Source: Helicobacter suis HS1 (lineage in GTDB: Bacteria; Campylobacterota; Campylobacteria; Campylobacterales; Helicobacteraceae). From it: a stretch of DNA of 64,000 nucleotides. Of this stretch, positions 51,594 to 61,584 are shown in pieces. Both the position numbers and the translations under genes were made by a program. Where the stretch lies: positions 558,001 to 622,000 of the forward strand of contig NZ_AP026769.1 in assembly GCF_026000295.1 (NCBI RefSeq). Direction: 5' to 3'. The notes below the pieces were generated by a model. The model was given only the letters and a program-made list of their open reading frames with translations, did no database searches and had not been told where the DNA came from. The stretch's first letter is position 1. The number at the start of each line of letters is the position of its first letter.

Positions 51594-53900
51594 ATGCGCA
51601 GAGTAACGCTATTTCTCTGCGGCTGCTCTTTACTAATTAGCAGCGCGCAGGCTATTAAAACTAAAACCCTCAAGAAAATACAAACTACAGAGGCCATTCA
51701 AGATGAGGACGCTCCTAAGAGCTGGCACAGCAATGGAGTAAAAAATTATTTGGGTAGCCGCACGGTGATCTCTAATAAACAACTCACCCATGAGGCTAAC
51801 ATGAGTATCGAGCAGGCCTTACAAAATGTGCCCGGTATTCATATTAGAAATTTTACAGGTGTGGGGGCTATGCCTAGCTTTTCTATCAGAGGCTTTGGGG
51901 GTGGGAGTCCGGGGCATAGTAACACCGAGCTTGTTTTAGTTAATGGGATTCCGATCTATGTTGCGCCCTATGCGCTCATTGGCATTTCTATTTTTCCGGT
52001 AACTTTTCAATCTGTTGATCGAATCAGTGTGATTAAAGGGGGCGAAAGCGTACAATATGGCCCTAATGCCTTTGGAGGTGTGATTAATATTATCACTAAG
52101 CCTATCCCGGAAAAATGGAGTAACCAAATAGCCCAGAGGGTAACATATTGGGGGCGCTCAAGAAATGGGGGCTTTATTACCCCTACAAGTACACCGCTTA
52201 ATAAAAGTCTGGGTAATAATTTTTTATATAACACTTATTTAAAGTCAGGGGGCATGTTTAATAAATATGTGGGTGTGATGGCGCAGACTAACTACATCAC
52301 CGGGCAGGGCTTTAGATACAATAGCCCCACCACCATTCAAAACTACATGCTTGATGGAATCTATCAAATCAACGCCACAAATAAAATCACAGTTTCCTAC
52401 CAATATTATAAGTATTTCTTAACCGATCCGGGCTCTTTAGGACAGGCAGCTTATGATCAAAATCGCTTCCAAAATGATCGGCCTAATAACACCAAAAGCG
52501 GGGATGCTAACCGCTGGAGTGCGGTGTATCAAACTTTATTTGGAGATTCAGATAAAGTAGGCGGGGATTTTACTCTCACTTACTGGGGACATGATATGAG
52601 CCGGGATTTCCAAATGGATTCAAACTATTTAAATATCAACACCAACCCGGCTAAGGGGTTAGTTTATACAAATGACAACTACGCCGGGTTTTTTATTGTC
52701 AACCACGCTAGACATTTTTTAGTTAACTCTATCACTTGAGGATTATACAAAATACTTAAATTGAAATCTATGAAACAGACAATCAAGGTGGGTATGCGTG
52801 TCATGACCAGTGATATTTTACTCCATCCTTTACAATCCACTTGCCAAAACTCAGATATAGTTAATGGCAAGTGTAATATGCCCACCCCCACACCTCTTTT
52901 AAAGTCTAGTGAAGAGATGAATAACAATTACACGGCGGCCTATGTGAGCGATAAAATGGAGTTTCTTAATGGCAAATTGATTTTTACGCCCGGGTTGCGC
53001 TACACCCGTGTTAATTACAACCAAAAAGTTCCAGAAAAACCGGATTACACCCGAATGCAGACTCTAAAAAGGGAGTTTAATGAATGGAGTCCAGCTGTAA
53101 ACATTGGGTATAAGCCTATGCAAAATTGGTTATTTTATTTTAACTACCGCAGAAGCTTTATTCCCCCACAAAACCGCATGATCGCCCTGTATTCAAGCAA
53201 TTACAACCAAATTTTTGATGGGATAGAAGCCGGTTCGCGCTACGGTTATAAAGACTTGCTTAGCTTTAATGCGAGTTATTTTATTACCTTTGCACAGCGC
53301 TACTATTCAGGGGGTTATAGCCCGGGGCCGGTCAATGCTAGAAGTCAGGGCGTGGAGTTAGAGCTTTACTATACCCCTATTAGAGGCTTACAATTCCATG
53401 TAGCCTATACCTACATTAATGCCGTCGTTACAAATAATGTAATAGATGATACCAACTGGTTTATTGGCATTGTAGATCATCCCTTTAGCATTAAAGGTAA
53501 AAAACTTCCCTATGTCAGCCCGGATCAATTTATCTTTGGTGCGATGTATACCTATAGAAATACGACCATTGGGATTAGCAGTTATTTTTATAGCCGCGCT
53601 TATTCTTCTGTGCTCAATCAGGCTAAATCAGAAACGGTTTGTTTCCACACTGATCCTGCTAAAACCGGTGGTGTGAGTTTTGGGTGTAACAGTGTGGGGC
53701 TTTTGCCTTGGTATTGGTTGTGGAATATCCAAGTAAGCCAGACTTTTTGGCAAAGCGGGCGGCATAAAATTGTGGGCAGTTTACAGGTCAATAATATCTT
53801 TAACATGAAATATTATTTTAGAGGCATTGGCACCTCTCCTACGGGCATGGAACCCGGACCCGGGCGCTCAGTAACAGCGTATTTGAGTTATCAGTTTTAA
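51594..53900 (+). pseudogene. FecA-like TonB-dependent outer-membrane receptor, interrupted by a copied block
   Basis: Outer-membrane receptor for ferric citrate or a nickel/iron chelate. Signal peptide MRRVTLFLCGCSLLISSAQA; plug domain with SIEQALQNVPGIHIRNFTG, SIRGFGGGSPGHSNTELVLVNGIPI and ISVIKGGESVQYGPNAFGGVINIITK; then the barrel, ending YFRGIGTSPTGMEPGPGRSVTAYLSYQF with a C-terminal Phe. A copied 30-base block (52734-52763) puts TGA at 52737 and splits the barrel. ATG 51594 preferred (GAGG upstream); an in-frame GTG at 51588 is the alternative. About 768 residues, normal for FecA. H. pylori fecA3, also near rocF, is nickel-regulated. Confidence 0.8.
52734..52763. repeat. Short copy of phage-region sequence (source 55866-55895)
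   Basis: 30 identical bases, forward, offset 3132, inside the fecA-like gene and carrying its stop codon. Confidence 0.85.
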
Positions 53901-53904
53901 ATAC

Positions 53905-55871
53905 CCCCAAGGTGTCCGGCGCACCATTGATCAAAGCGAGATCAAACATGTACTAAAACGGCATGGGGAAGGGGGGATTATGACGCGCGCACATAAACAG
54001 CCCCCTATAACTAAAGAGGATATAGCTAAATACCCCAGAGTATGCTGATCAAGCAGACTTTAAAACCTTATCAAAAAATAAGGCGGGCACTGCACTAGTG
54101 AGTGCTAAACAGATTAACGGGCACTATGTAGTTGTAGAGCAGTTGCAAAAGGGACAGAATGAATTAGCCTTTAAGACAATGTATTTTGAAAGGGGGATTT
54201 AACTAAGAATTCAGCCTTTACCCAGGCAATGCCACAAGAGCACCTTAACCGCCCTAGTTATGAGCTAGGAGTTAAGCAAGCGTCCGGCGCAAAGGTAGAA
54301 CAGAACTTTATAAGAAACCCCCTTAAAAGTCAAGAGCCTAAACTACTCTCTTACAAACCTGTATCAGAGATATACAAGGAGGCTAAAGCTAAAGGTTTAA
54401 GCTATGCGGAGTTTAAAGCACTAAGAGATCAAAATACAAGGCTTTATTTAGAAAATACAATAACACCTAAGAGTACCGCCGAAGTGATCAAAGAGGCTAG
54501 AGCTCTAGGATTAAAGGCAGATGAGGCGATCAAGGCCATTAAGCAAAATCAAAAGGCTAGCTTAGCCGGCCTTAAAGAAAATGAAAGACCTATTGCAGTA
54601 GGGGAAGCTATTACTATGCAGAAGTTAAATGGCTACTCAAGTAGTATTAGCCTAGATGATACCCATATTTACCCATTAGATTTTGTGGTGGTTAAAACTT
54701 CAGATGTTAAGCCTAATATGCAGGCTAAAAGCGGGGTGCAGACCCGCACGCGCGGTAAATTAATGCGCTATGAAAGTGCCCCACCCATTGCGGGCAGTAG
54801 CAATGGCGATGGCTGGTATTATGTGTTTCATAGTAGGCACGATAGCGCCGCGCGGCATTTGGCCTTTGATAATGTTTGTCTACCAAGAAAGCACCCCTTT
54901 TGGCAGAATCACACCCCGCCACTTGATTGGGGTTGTCGGTGTGAGATTGCCATGTGGTCAGAAAGACAGATCAAGGCCAAAGGAATAGCGGTTACTCAAA
55001 ATATCCCTACAAGTGGGGGACTGAAGCGGGGGGTTTTGAGCGTGATAATAACAAGTTTTTAGCTAGCTTTTTTAAAAACAAGTTGGCCACTTATGCGGGC
55101 AATTCAAAAGCTACTAGCCTACTTAAAGGCGTGTTGCAAAATATCGCTAGCAAAAAGGCGCGGTTTAAATCTCTCTTAAGACTTTCTAAAAATGGAGGTA
55201 GTCTCCGTTTTGGTAATTTAGATAGTTTGCCTATCACATTAAAATCTAAAACCCTAAAGGCTAACCCCGCAAATGATCTGTTTGACTTTTTCTTAGCTAA
55301 GGAGGTGTTAGATAATCCACTATTAATGGCCACCCATAGAGATACGCGTAAGCTAGTGGGTCAGAAGTTAGGCAGGTGGTATGAGCTTGAGATTCAAGGC
55401 ACAGAGTTAGTCAGTTTAGATCACTTTAAAGAAGCGCCTGACTTAAAAGAGGGGTTTGAGATTAAGAAATTAGATTTTGATAAGTTAGCGGAGCGCCTCC
55501 CTTCTGAAAAGCCTTATCCCTTCACCCAAAGAGTGCTAAATACAATCAAAAGCGCACTATCTTTGTTAAGTTTGAATGATAAACAAGATTGGCATGTATT
55601 AGGTAATCCTAATTACAAAGAAGGCCGGAGTTACTACCCAAAAGCCCCGAGTATTGAGGAGGTGAGGGGGGCGATCGCACAATGTAATACCTTAAAAGCC
55701 GCGAAGTGTTGGGATAAAAAACTAATTATTGAACATCCGAATTTTGAGGGAATCGTTATGCCATTTGGCGGGGTCAAAGAAAAAACAAAGACAAATTTTA
55801 GTAAGGTACACTTCAGTAAAAGAGGCATTCACATTGTGCCGTTTATCAAGGGCGAGCGTGATAAAACTTGA
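53905..55871 (+). pseudogene. Mu-like head protein (Phage_Mu_F) with PBECR-like nuclease domain, broken
   Basis: Pieces in successive frames form one protein. 53905-54200: RRTIDQSEIKHVLKRHGEGG, ADFKTLSKNKAGTALVSAK, HYVVVEQLQKGQNELAF, like the phage Barnase-EndoU-ColicinE5/D-RelE (PBECR) nuclease fold. 54229-55010: MuF head-morphogenesis part ending GWYYVFHSRHDSAARH and PLDWGCRCEIAMWSE, the family's C-terminal motif. 55010-55871: an unrecognised tail (GSLRFGNLDSLPITL ... RGIHIVPFIKGERDKT). Frame changes near 54035, 54195 and at G5 55014-55018. No start is left; the fecA-like gene ends at 53900, immediately upstream. Domain names by eye. Confidence 0.6.
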
Positions 55872-56148
55872 GGATTATACAAAATACTTAAATTGGTTTG
55901 TTAGAGTTACCTTAATTAATGATCAAGTTATCTATGAAGGCACTACTATTGAAGGCCTTTTTGACGGGTACGATTTTGCGGCATGTAGTGGTGATGAAGG
56001 GGGCGATAGCTTAACAATTGACATGTACGGCTGGGGTTATGATCTGTATGTCTCTGATATTGAAAAAATAGAGCCACTCCACAAGGCTAGCAAAGAAACC
56101 CTTCAAGCCTATCACAAAATCAATTATCCCACCACGCCACTTGATTAA
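55858..56148 (+). CDS. Small acidic protein overlapping the MuF-like tail (possible immunity protein)
   Basis: 96 residues from a GTG that overlaps the stop of the gene before it (MIKLEDYTKYLNWFVRVTLI...), strongly acidic (FDGYDFAACSGDEGGDSLTIDMYG). No signal, no known motif. Its overlap with the end of a protein that carries nuclease-like parts is the usual layout of toxin and immunity genes, but this is inference. Complete. Confidence 0.55.
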   Translation: MIKLEDYTKYLNWFVRVTLINDQVIYEGTTIEGLFDGYDFAACSGDEGGDSLTIDMYGWGYDLYVSDIEKIEPLHKASKETLQAYHKINYPTTPLD

Positions 56149-56212
56149 TCTAATTAGCGCATTTTCCGCTCAACTCCCAAGATAAAATCCATTCAAAAAA
56201 GCAAGGCACAAA

Positions 56213-57379
56213 ATGGGTTTTTCTAAAGCTTTACAAAAACTAAATGACCGCATTAGCGGGCTTAATGTTATGCGGGGGCGGCTTATTAAGTTTGTTAATC
56301 CCACTCAAGCGGATACACAAACCACACAAGTGGGCAACATTAGCGCGCCCACTCAAGTGGGCACACAAACCGCCCCTAAAGTGGAATTAAGCGATCAACA
56401 AAAACAAGAGCGGCTTGACTTGATTAATAGGCTAATCCGTACTAATAAAATCACAAACGAGGATTTAGCCCCGCTAGGTTTGCATTTTGAAAATACCGCG
56501 CCCTTTAATGGCAAAGTTTGGAATCAAGAGAACTTGATGTTAACAAGTGCTTTTAAGGATTATTTAAAGGGGCTTGATTCTATTAGTGCTTTAGCCATTT
56601 GCTATGAGGCCATGAAAAGCGCACAATTTAGAAAAATGGATTGTTCGCTAATTTTAGGGGATAGTGAGGGTAGCGGCCTTACCTCCTTTTATTATCGCTA
56701 TGTGTTAGGTTTAGGGCAAGTCTATTGCCAACAGATTAAAGCTAGCGAAAATATTAATAAAATTTTATACGCGCTTGTTTCTGGCGCAACTCAATACATG
56801 TTAGTAGCCGCAAATGCCCCCACTGATAACACAGAGGCGCAAAATGAGTTAAGAGCGCGCATGCAATCCCTGCAAGAGGCTTTTAATGATTTTTATCGCG
56901 ATTTTAGCGATGATACCTATACTTTAGCCTATTCTTTAGTTTTTGCTAGCAGAAGTTTAGAGCTTAAACTACCTGAACCACTCACAATGGAACACGCGCT
57001 AAGATTAAGACGCAATATGCGGCCTGATTGTTATAGCGTTGTGCCGCGCATTGTCGGGGGCTTTAGCCCGCGTGTGTTAATGGCGTTGTATGTGGCGTAT
57101 GCTGTTGGCTGTTTCACACTAGAACAATTAAGGCGCGAACTCCCCCCGCGTGATCAAATTGATAACATGCCTAGTCAAGTCCAAATGTATAATGGCCAAA
57201 TTGTCAACACCCAAAATCAAGATGAACTAAACGGCTTATACCAACTTTTGGGCACAGATAGCCCGGTGATTGAAACCATAGAAATAACGCCAGAAATTAA
57301 AAACGCGCTCAGTGGCTTTTATAATTTTATTCAAAAGCCCGCTATCAGTATAGATTTTTCTAATATAGATATGCGCTAA
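56213..57379 (+). CDS. Hypothetical protein of the phage-like region (388 aa)
   Basis: Complete frame with AAGGC-like upstream sequence before the ATG (weak). Residues 30-55 hold a TQ/TQVG repeat (QTTQVGN, PTQVGTQT), the rest is helical with several Y/F-rich stretches (GSGLTSFYYRYVLGLGQVYC). Not membrane-bound, no catalytic motif seen. I do not recognise the family. It converges on the portal fragment; the two stops overlap by 4 bases. Confidence 0.6.
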   Translation: MGFSKALQKLNDRISGLNVMRGRLIKFVNPTQADTQTTQVGNISAPTQVGTQTAPKVELSDQQKQERLDLINRLIRTNKITNEDLAPLGLHFENTAPFNGKVWNQENLMLTSAFKDYLKGLDSISALAICYEAMKSAQFRKMDCSLILGDSEGSGLTSFYYRYVLGLGQVYCQQIKASENINKILYALVSGATQYMLVAANAPTDNTEAQNELRARMQSLQEAFNDFYRDFSDDTYTLAYSLVFASRSLELKLPEPLTMEHALRLRRNMRPDCYSVVPRIVGGFSPRVLMALYVAYAVGCFTLEQLRRELPPRDQIDNMPSQVQMYNGQIVNTQNQDELNGLYQLLGTDSPVIETIEITPEIKNALSGFYNFIQKPAISIDFSNIDMR

Positions 57380-57995
57380 AGCGCCGCGCCTATTTGATCT
57401 AAAAGTTCGCTAATTTCGGCCTCATTAACGCCTAAATCTAGGGCGGAGAGCTCTCCCGTGCTAGTTTTTTCAATCGTATTTGTTTGTGTGTTAACTTGCA
57501 TTGATTGCCCATTTAATGGCGCTTCAATGCGCGTTAAAGGCACTTTAAAAGCCTTTTGAAGCGCATTTAATCCACCTCCACCCCCATATCATAAAGCGCT
57601 TTATAGACTTGTACTTGTCTTGCCTCATCAATTTCGGTATTGGTGTCTAAACTTAGGCTAAAGTCTGGCACATCATCAAAATACAAAGTGAAAGCCTCCG
57701 CTAGCGCCTCATTAATGCCCTCTAATAACATTTTGCTATCAAACTCTAAGAGATAGCGGGGGTGTTTTCATGGACATTTCCTAAAGCCTGAGTGCCTTTA
57801 TTTACCGCATTACTAGCTAGCACCTGACCGCTAATAACCTTACTAATACATTCATCACAATATCTTAAGAATTCTAAAAACGCGCCTTGATCTACATTAC
57901 CATTTAGTAGCTCTAAAATATCATCTTTGCTAAAAATGCCAATGGAGGCCGCGCGCAAGTTTTTCCAAATTGTCTAACAAATGGTGGCATTCACT
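57376..57995 (-). pseudogene. Mu gp29-like portal (DUF935) C-terminal fragment, frameshifted
   Basis: Minus-strand pieces: DNLEKLAR, RAASIGIFSKDDILELLNGNVDQGAFLEFLRYCDECISKVISGQVLAS, YLLEFDSKMLLEGINEALAEAFTLYFDDVPDFSL, and NALQKAFKVPLTRIEAPLNG to the stop at 57376. They follow the DUF935 portal pattern (SKVISGQ, then EIDEARQVQVYKALYDMGVEVD, then PLTRIEAP). At least three one-base frame changes (near 57956, 57760, 57585). N-terminal two thirds absent. Opposite in direction to the head gene, so the prophage is rearranged. Confidence 0.6.
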
Positions 57996-58128
57996 CTACC
58001 TACTAAAGACAAATGGAATTTTTGCTAAAGATAGTTAAATTTTAACCGCTTTAAAGTTAATTTATCATATTGATGTTTGTAGGGTTTATAGTTGCAAGGG
58101 TAGTTAAAAATGGAAAAACGGGGCTTAT

Positions 58129-58748
58129 ATGGGGTTTTGGACGAACTGGGAAAAGAAGTTTAACGATCTTTTAATAGAGTATAACAATCTCCTTAAACAA
58201 CATGAAAAGCTTGAGAGAGAACTTACAGAGCTTAAGGCTAAAAAAGCAGAGAGTAGAGCTTTTTTTTGCCAAACAAAGAGAACAAGAGAAAGAAGAACAA
58301 GAAAGGAGATTAGCTGAGGAAGCACACAAAAGAACGCTAGAGTATAAATTAGGCTTGATTAGAAAGTCAGACATTCTGGTTAAAAAAAGATCTGTTAGGA
58401 AAACATGAATTCATTATTTACAACGAGCTTGTTTTCTCTGACATCAAGAAGCGTTTTATTGTGCTCCCACAAATTCCACTTAAAACACTTGTGTATAAAA
58501 AAAGCGATGAGGATAATAGCGATGATGCATGGAAAACATATAACAACTTAGTCGTGGATTTTTTGTTTGTTTTGAAGGACTATAAAACATGCAGAACAGA
58601 GCCTGTTGCTGTGCTAGAATACAATGGTGGTGGTCATTATGGCACAGACCCAGAGCAAGAACAAAAGGTAAAAGAAAACGATCAGATCAAAGAGATTGTA
58701 GTTAGGAAACTAGGGCTTAAGTTTTATGTTTTAGAGGGTAAAGTATAA
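58129..58748 (+). pseudogene. DUF2726 (PD-(D/E)XK-like) protein, frameshifted
   Basis: Starts MGFWTNWEKKFNDLLIEYNN, then a coiled, KEEQERR-rich stretch in a second frame, then a third frame with the DUF2726 pattern: RFIVLPQIPLKTLVYKK, NLVVDFLFVLKDYKTCRTEP, VAVLEYNGGGHYG, IKEIVVRKLGLKFYVLE. Family members resemble restriction-type nucleases. Two frame changes (near 58245 and 58385). Its C-terminus meets a copied block at 58740, so the true end is unknown. Confidence 0.6.
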
Positions 58749-59015
58749 CCTGCTAAAACAAAGAGTACAAAATTACCAAAACTATCGATCTGTTCTTGTG
58801 GCAAGGGAGGTTCAAAACGCACACAGCAAAGATCGCAAAAAATACTAAAATACACATGGTGGTGGTATAAAAAATGCAAACAATCCAGACAATGCTGGTT
58901 AGACATTGCCTTATACCTTTGCAGCGCATCCATCAAGCAACCCTTCAAATTCCTCAAGCATTTTTTCCACCTCACCCATGCCAATTTTCCAAAATTCCTT
59001 ATCTGTAATATCAAA
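58740..59015. repeat. Partial copy of the pepF/Cys-rich gene junction (source 61858-62133)
   Basis: 276 identical bases, forward, offset 3118. It covers the 5' part of the Cys-rich gene and the 3' end of pepF and joins the TerB-like gene's 3' end after about 20 unmatched bases. ORFs read across it are not genes. Confidence 0.9.
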
Positions 59016-59037
59016 TTAAACTAGAATTCCCAATTCC

Positions 59038-59760
59038 TCAGGCCTGTTCTAATTGCCATAGATTTTTCATAGTGTCTGGTAAATAGCTTTTATTCCAATT
59101 CTTAGGTTCTAATACATTGATATAGCACTCCTGTACCAGTGCTTTAAACCCTTTAAAATCTATTTTTTCTCCGTGTAAAATCGTACTTACTTGGGTTGGC
59201 TCTAAGTGTAGTGGTTCTAATTTTAAGTTTGCAAAACCATCATAGAGGTTATTAAAATCCACATTTTCTAAGTTTAAAAATGCCCCCACATCTAGTAGCG
59301 CTTCTTTTTCTTGTGTACCCAAATTGCCATCACTATAAGCCAAAACAAAGAGAAATTCCACCCATTTTAAGCGTTTTTTATACTCCCCATGCCCGCATTC
59401 TAAAAGTTGTGTGCAAATCTGATCTAGAGGTGGAGGGGGGCTATGATAAATTTCTTGTAAGGATTCTAAATCTTTATTTTCTATTTGGCTTAAGTCCTGT
59501 AAAAACACCTCCAAAAGCGCTTGGCTAAGAGGTGTGGGTTCAAGATGTTTAGTAAAACTACCCATAAGACTAGCTAAGACCCCCGCCTCACTTGCCTTTA
59601 AAGTTTCTAAAGGGTTGGGCAGTACATAAACTTCTAGCGCTTCTTTTGGCTTATTAAATTCAGGTGGGTCTTTTAGAGGATTTTTTAAATATTCTTGCAA
59701 AGTATAATAAAGATAAATGAGCACTACAGCCACCCCTAAAATCAAAACCACTTCTAACAT
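59038..59760 (-). CDS. Membrane-anchored TerB-like protein
   Basis: 240 residues: an N-terminal membrane helix (LEVVLILGVAVVLIYLYYTL), then a soluble part whose KRLKWVEFLFVLAYSDGNLGTQEKEALLDVGAFL resembles a TerB/DjlA N-terminal helical domain with its acidic DG turn. Such domains are thought to bind metal at the membrane. Last gene of the pepF set; starts right at the stop of the previous gene. H. pylori has a matching set after pepF, without known function. Confidence 0.65.
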   Translation of the reverse strand: MLEVVLILGVAVVLIYLYYTLQEYLKNPLKDPPEFNKPKEALEVYVLPNPLETLKASEAGVLASLMGSFTKHLEPTPLSQALLEVFLQDLSQIENKDLESLQEIYHSPPPPLDQICTQLLECGHGEYKKRLKWVEFLFVLAYSDGNLGTQEKEALLDVGAFLNLENVDFNNLYDGFANLKLEPLHLEPTQVSTILHGEKIDFKGFKALVQECYINVLEPKNWNKSYLPDTMKNLWQLEQA

Positions 59761-60069
59761 TTAAAGCAAGCCTGTTTGGTTTTGTTGTTTGCGGTTTTTA
59801 AAATCCCACTCGTTAGCCACTTGATTTAAGCGCCGTTTTTCTTCTTTCTCTTTGTTTTTTAAATCCATCTTGCGCTCATAACTCCTTTGAAGTTGTTTGA
59901 TATAATCCTCGCGTTTTTCAGGGGGTTGGAAAGAAAGGGGCTTGATGAGCAAAATAAAGGCCACAAAAAAGAAAATCATCAAGGCCAATTCCCCCGAAGT
60001 CTCCTCGTTAGCAATATACCAAGCAAAACCCAACGCCATTGCAAATAAGATTTTGAGCCCGGCTTTCAA
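59761..60069 (-). CDS. Small membrane protein with a charged tail
   Basis: 102 residues: two membrane helices (LKILFAMALGFAWYIA and LALMIFFFVAFILLI) followed by a K/E/R-rich coiled tail (QLQRSYERKMDLKNKEKEEKRR). ATG at 60069. Part of the pepF-linked set. No family recognised. Confidence 0.65.
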   Translation of the reverse strand: MKAGLKILFAMALGFAWYIANEETSGELALMIFFFVAFILLIKPLSFQPPEKREDYIKQLQRSYERKMDLKNKEKEEKRRLNQVANEWDFKNRKQQNQTGLL

Positions 60070-60078
60070 ACAAAAACC

Positions 60079-61584
60079 TTAGAGAAATGTAAAAGCATTT
60101 TGATGGGTGTCTAAACCTAAGGCTTTTGGATCGTTTTGGCCTAAGGCTAGCAGTATTACCTGCGGGAGAAATAACACGCTAGTGTTGTCATGATCTCTTT
60201 GATAAATTTTAGAGGCCTTTTTAGCCAAAGTATCTAGCATATGAAACTGGCTTACAGAGCTTGTTAGTAAGAAATCTACCCCTAGATCAATAGCCTCATA
60301 GCGGATACGCGCTGATTCATATAAGGCAGAATCCATATCAACATCTAATAAATGCGCATAGGATTCTTTAGTAAAAAGCGGGCTATTGCAACGGAGATTA
60401 AGTTTAGTGAATAAAGCGTCGCAATCTGTGGGCTGATCTAGGTGGTAATCTTGAAACAAACTTGTATAAAAATCTTGGAAGGAATGTTTAATTTCTAGAG
60501 ATTCTGCTTGTTTGTTTAAAAAGTAGTTAAGATAGGCAATTTGTACATCTGGGTGATACTCTAAATCGTATGCGGCCAAATCTTGCTGTACTTCTTCTCT
60601 TAGTTTTTCATCACGATCTAGAATTGTTTTAACATAGCACGCATTAGCATAGGCATCTTCATCACATAACAATAGCGCCGCCCCTACTTTATACGCTAAA
60701 CTCAAATTGTAGGCATTGGCTGTTAGAAATTGTTTTAAATCCCCCAAGCGTCCCCAATAACCCCCATCAAAACAACAAGGTAACTCTAAAAAATCCACCC
60801 CTAAATGCCACAAAAGCAAACGGCTACTTTGCAATAAAGGCGCGCTATTAAAAACAGAATTATAGGCATTATAAATTAAAAAGCGCGCTTGCTTATCCGG
60901 GATTTTAGGTTTGCTAAAAGTATAGTTGATTTTGCCTAAGTGAGCCCAAGGGTTATTGGCTGAAGGATTAGAGGCGTTGAGTAACTGTTGTTGCAAACTA
61001 TAGATTTCTGTATCAATGACATCATTCTTAGGAAAAATATAGTGTTTGAGACTCACAAAATGCATGGCTCCATGGTGTTTATCTGCCAAGTTTTGTAATA
61101 GGTCTGGTGTGCGGTGTGGATAACGATTCATGAGCCACTTAGTGTATAGAAAAAAGCCATCTCCAAAGTAATCTGAATCGCTTTTGGGCGTAATGGCGTT
61201 GATATGAATATAGCGGGATAGTTCGCTTTTCTCTGCCTCTGTTAAAAAAGACGCACTTTTAAAAAAGTTTTGGTAGGGTTTTAACATGCCCTCTGTATCC
61301 ATTAATAGATCTTTTAAAACATACTTGGTAGCTAGGGGCTCTAATATCCATTCCTTACCAAAACGATTAATAAGCGTATTAATGCTTAGATTTTCAAACA
61401 CAACAACCCGGTTAATCCGCAAACCCAAATGTGTTTGATCATAACTCAGATCGGGGATATGGGCTAGAATATCTCTTAAAGTCCAATCTAGTTGATACTC
61501 CACCACATAAAGCGGGTAAGCCGGATTGTAGTCTTCTTTAGCAGAAAAGCGAAAAGCCCGGATTTGTAATTTTAAAAGACTCAT
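60079..61584 (-). CDS. Uncharacterised Helicobacter protein (501 aa)
   Basis: Large soluble protein with no signal peptide or clear motif; N-terminus LLKLQIRAFRFSAKEDYNPAYPLYVVEYQ looks beta-rich and slightly like the N-terminal part of ferredoxin-type succinate dehydrogenase B subunits, while the rest (residues 60-500) is helical with a few Cys (NACYVKT). Starts 4 bases inside the end of the Cys-rich gene. The iron-sulfur hint is weak. Confidence 0.6.
   Translation of the reverse strand: MSLLKLQIRAFRFSAKEDYNPAYPLYVVEYQLDWTLRDILAHIPDLSYDQTHLGLRINRVVVFENLSINTLINRFGKEWILEPLATKYVLKDLLMDTEGMLKPYQNFFKSASFLTEAEKSELSRYIHINAITPKSDSDYFGDGFFLYTKWLMNRYPHRTPDLLQNLADKHHGAMHFVSLKHYIFPKNDVIDTEIYSLQQQLLNASNPSANNPWAHLGKINYTFSKPKIPDKQARFLIYNAYNSVFNSAPLLQSSRLLLWHLGVDFLELPCCFDGGYWGRLGDLKQFLTANAYNLSLAYKVGAALLLCDEDAYANACYVKTILDRDEKLREEVQQDLAAYDLEYHPDVQIAYLNYFLNKQAESLEIKHSFQDFYTSLFQDYHLDQPTDCDALFTKLNLRCNSPLFTKESYAHLLDVDMDSALYESARIRYEAIDLGVDFLLTSSVSQFHMLDTLAKKASKIYQRDHDNTSVLFLPQVILLALGQNDPKALGLDTHQNAFTFL

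Noticed and set aside
58724-59014. 96-codon ORF as a paralogue of the Cys-rich protein
   Set aside because: It lies in the copied block 58740-59015 and mixes pepF antiframe and Cys-rich gene sequence.
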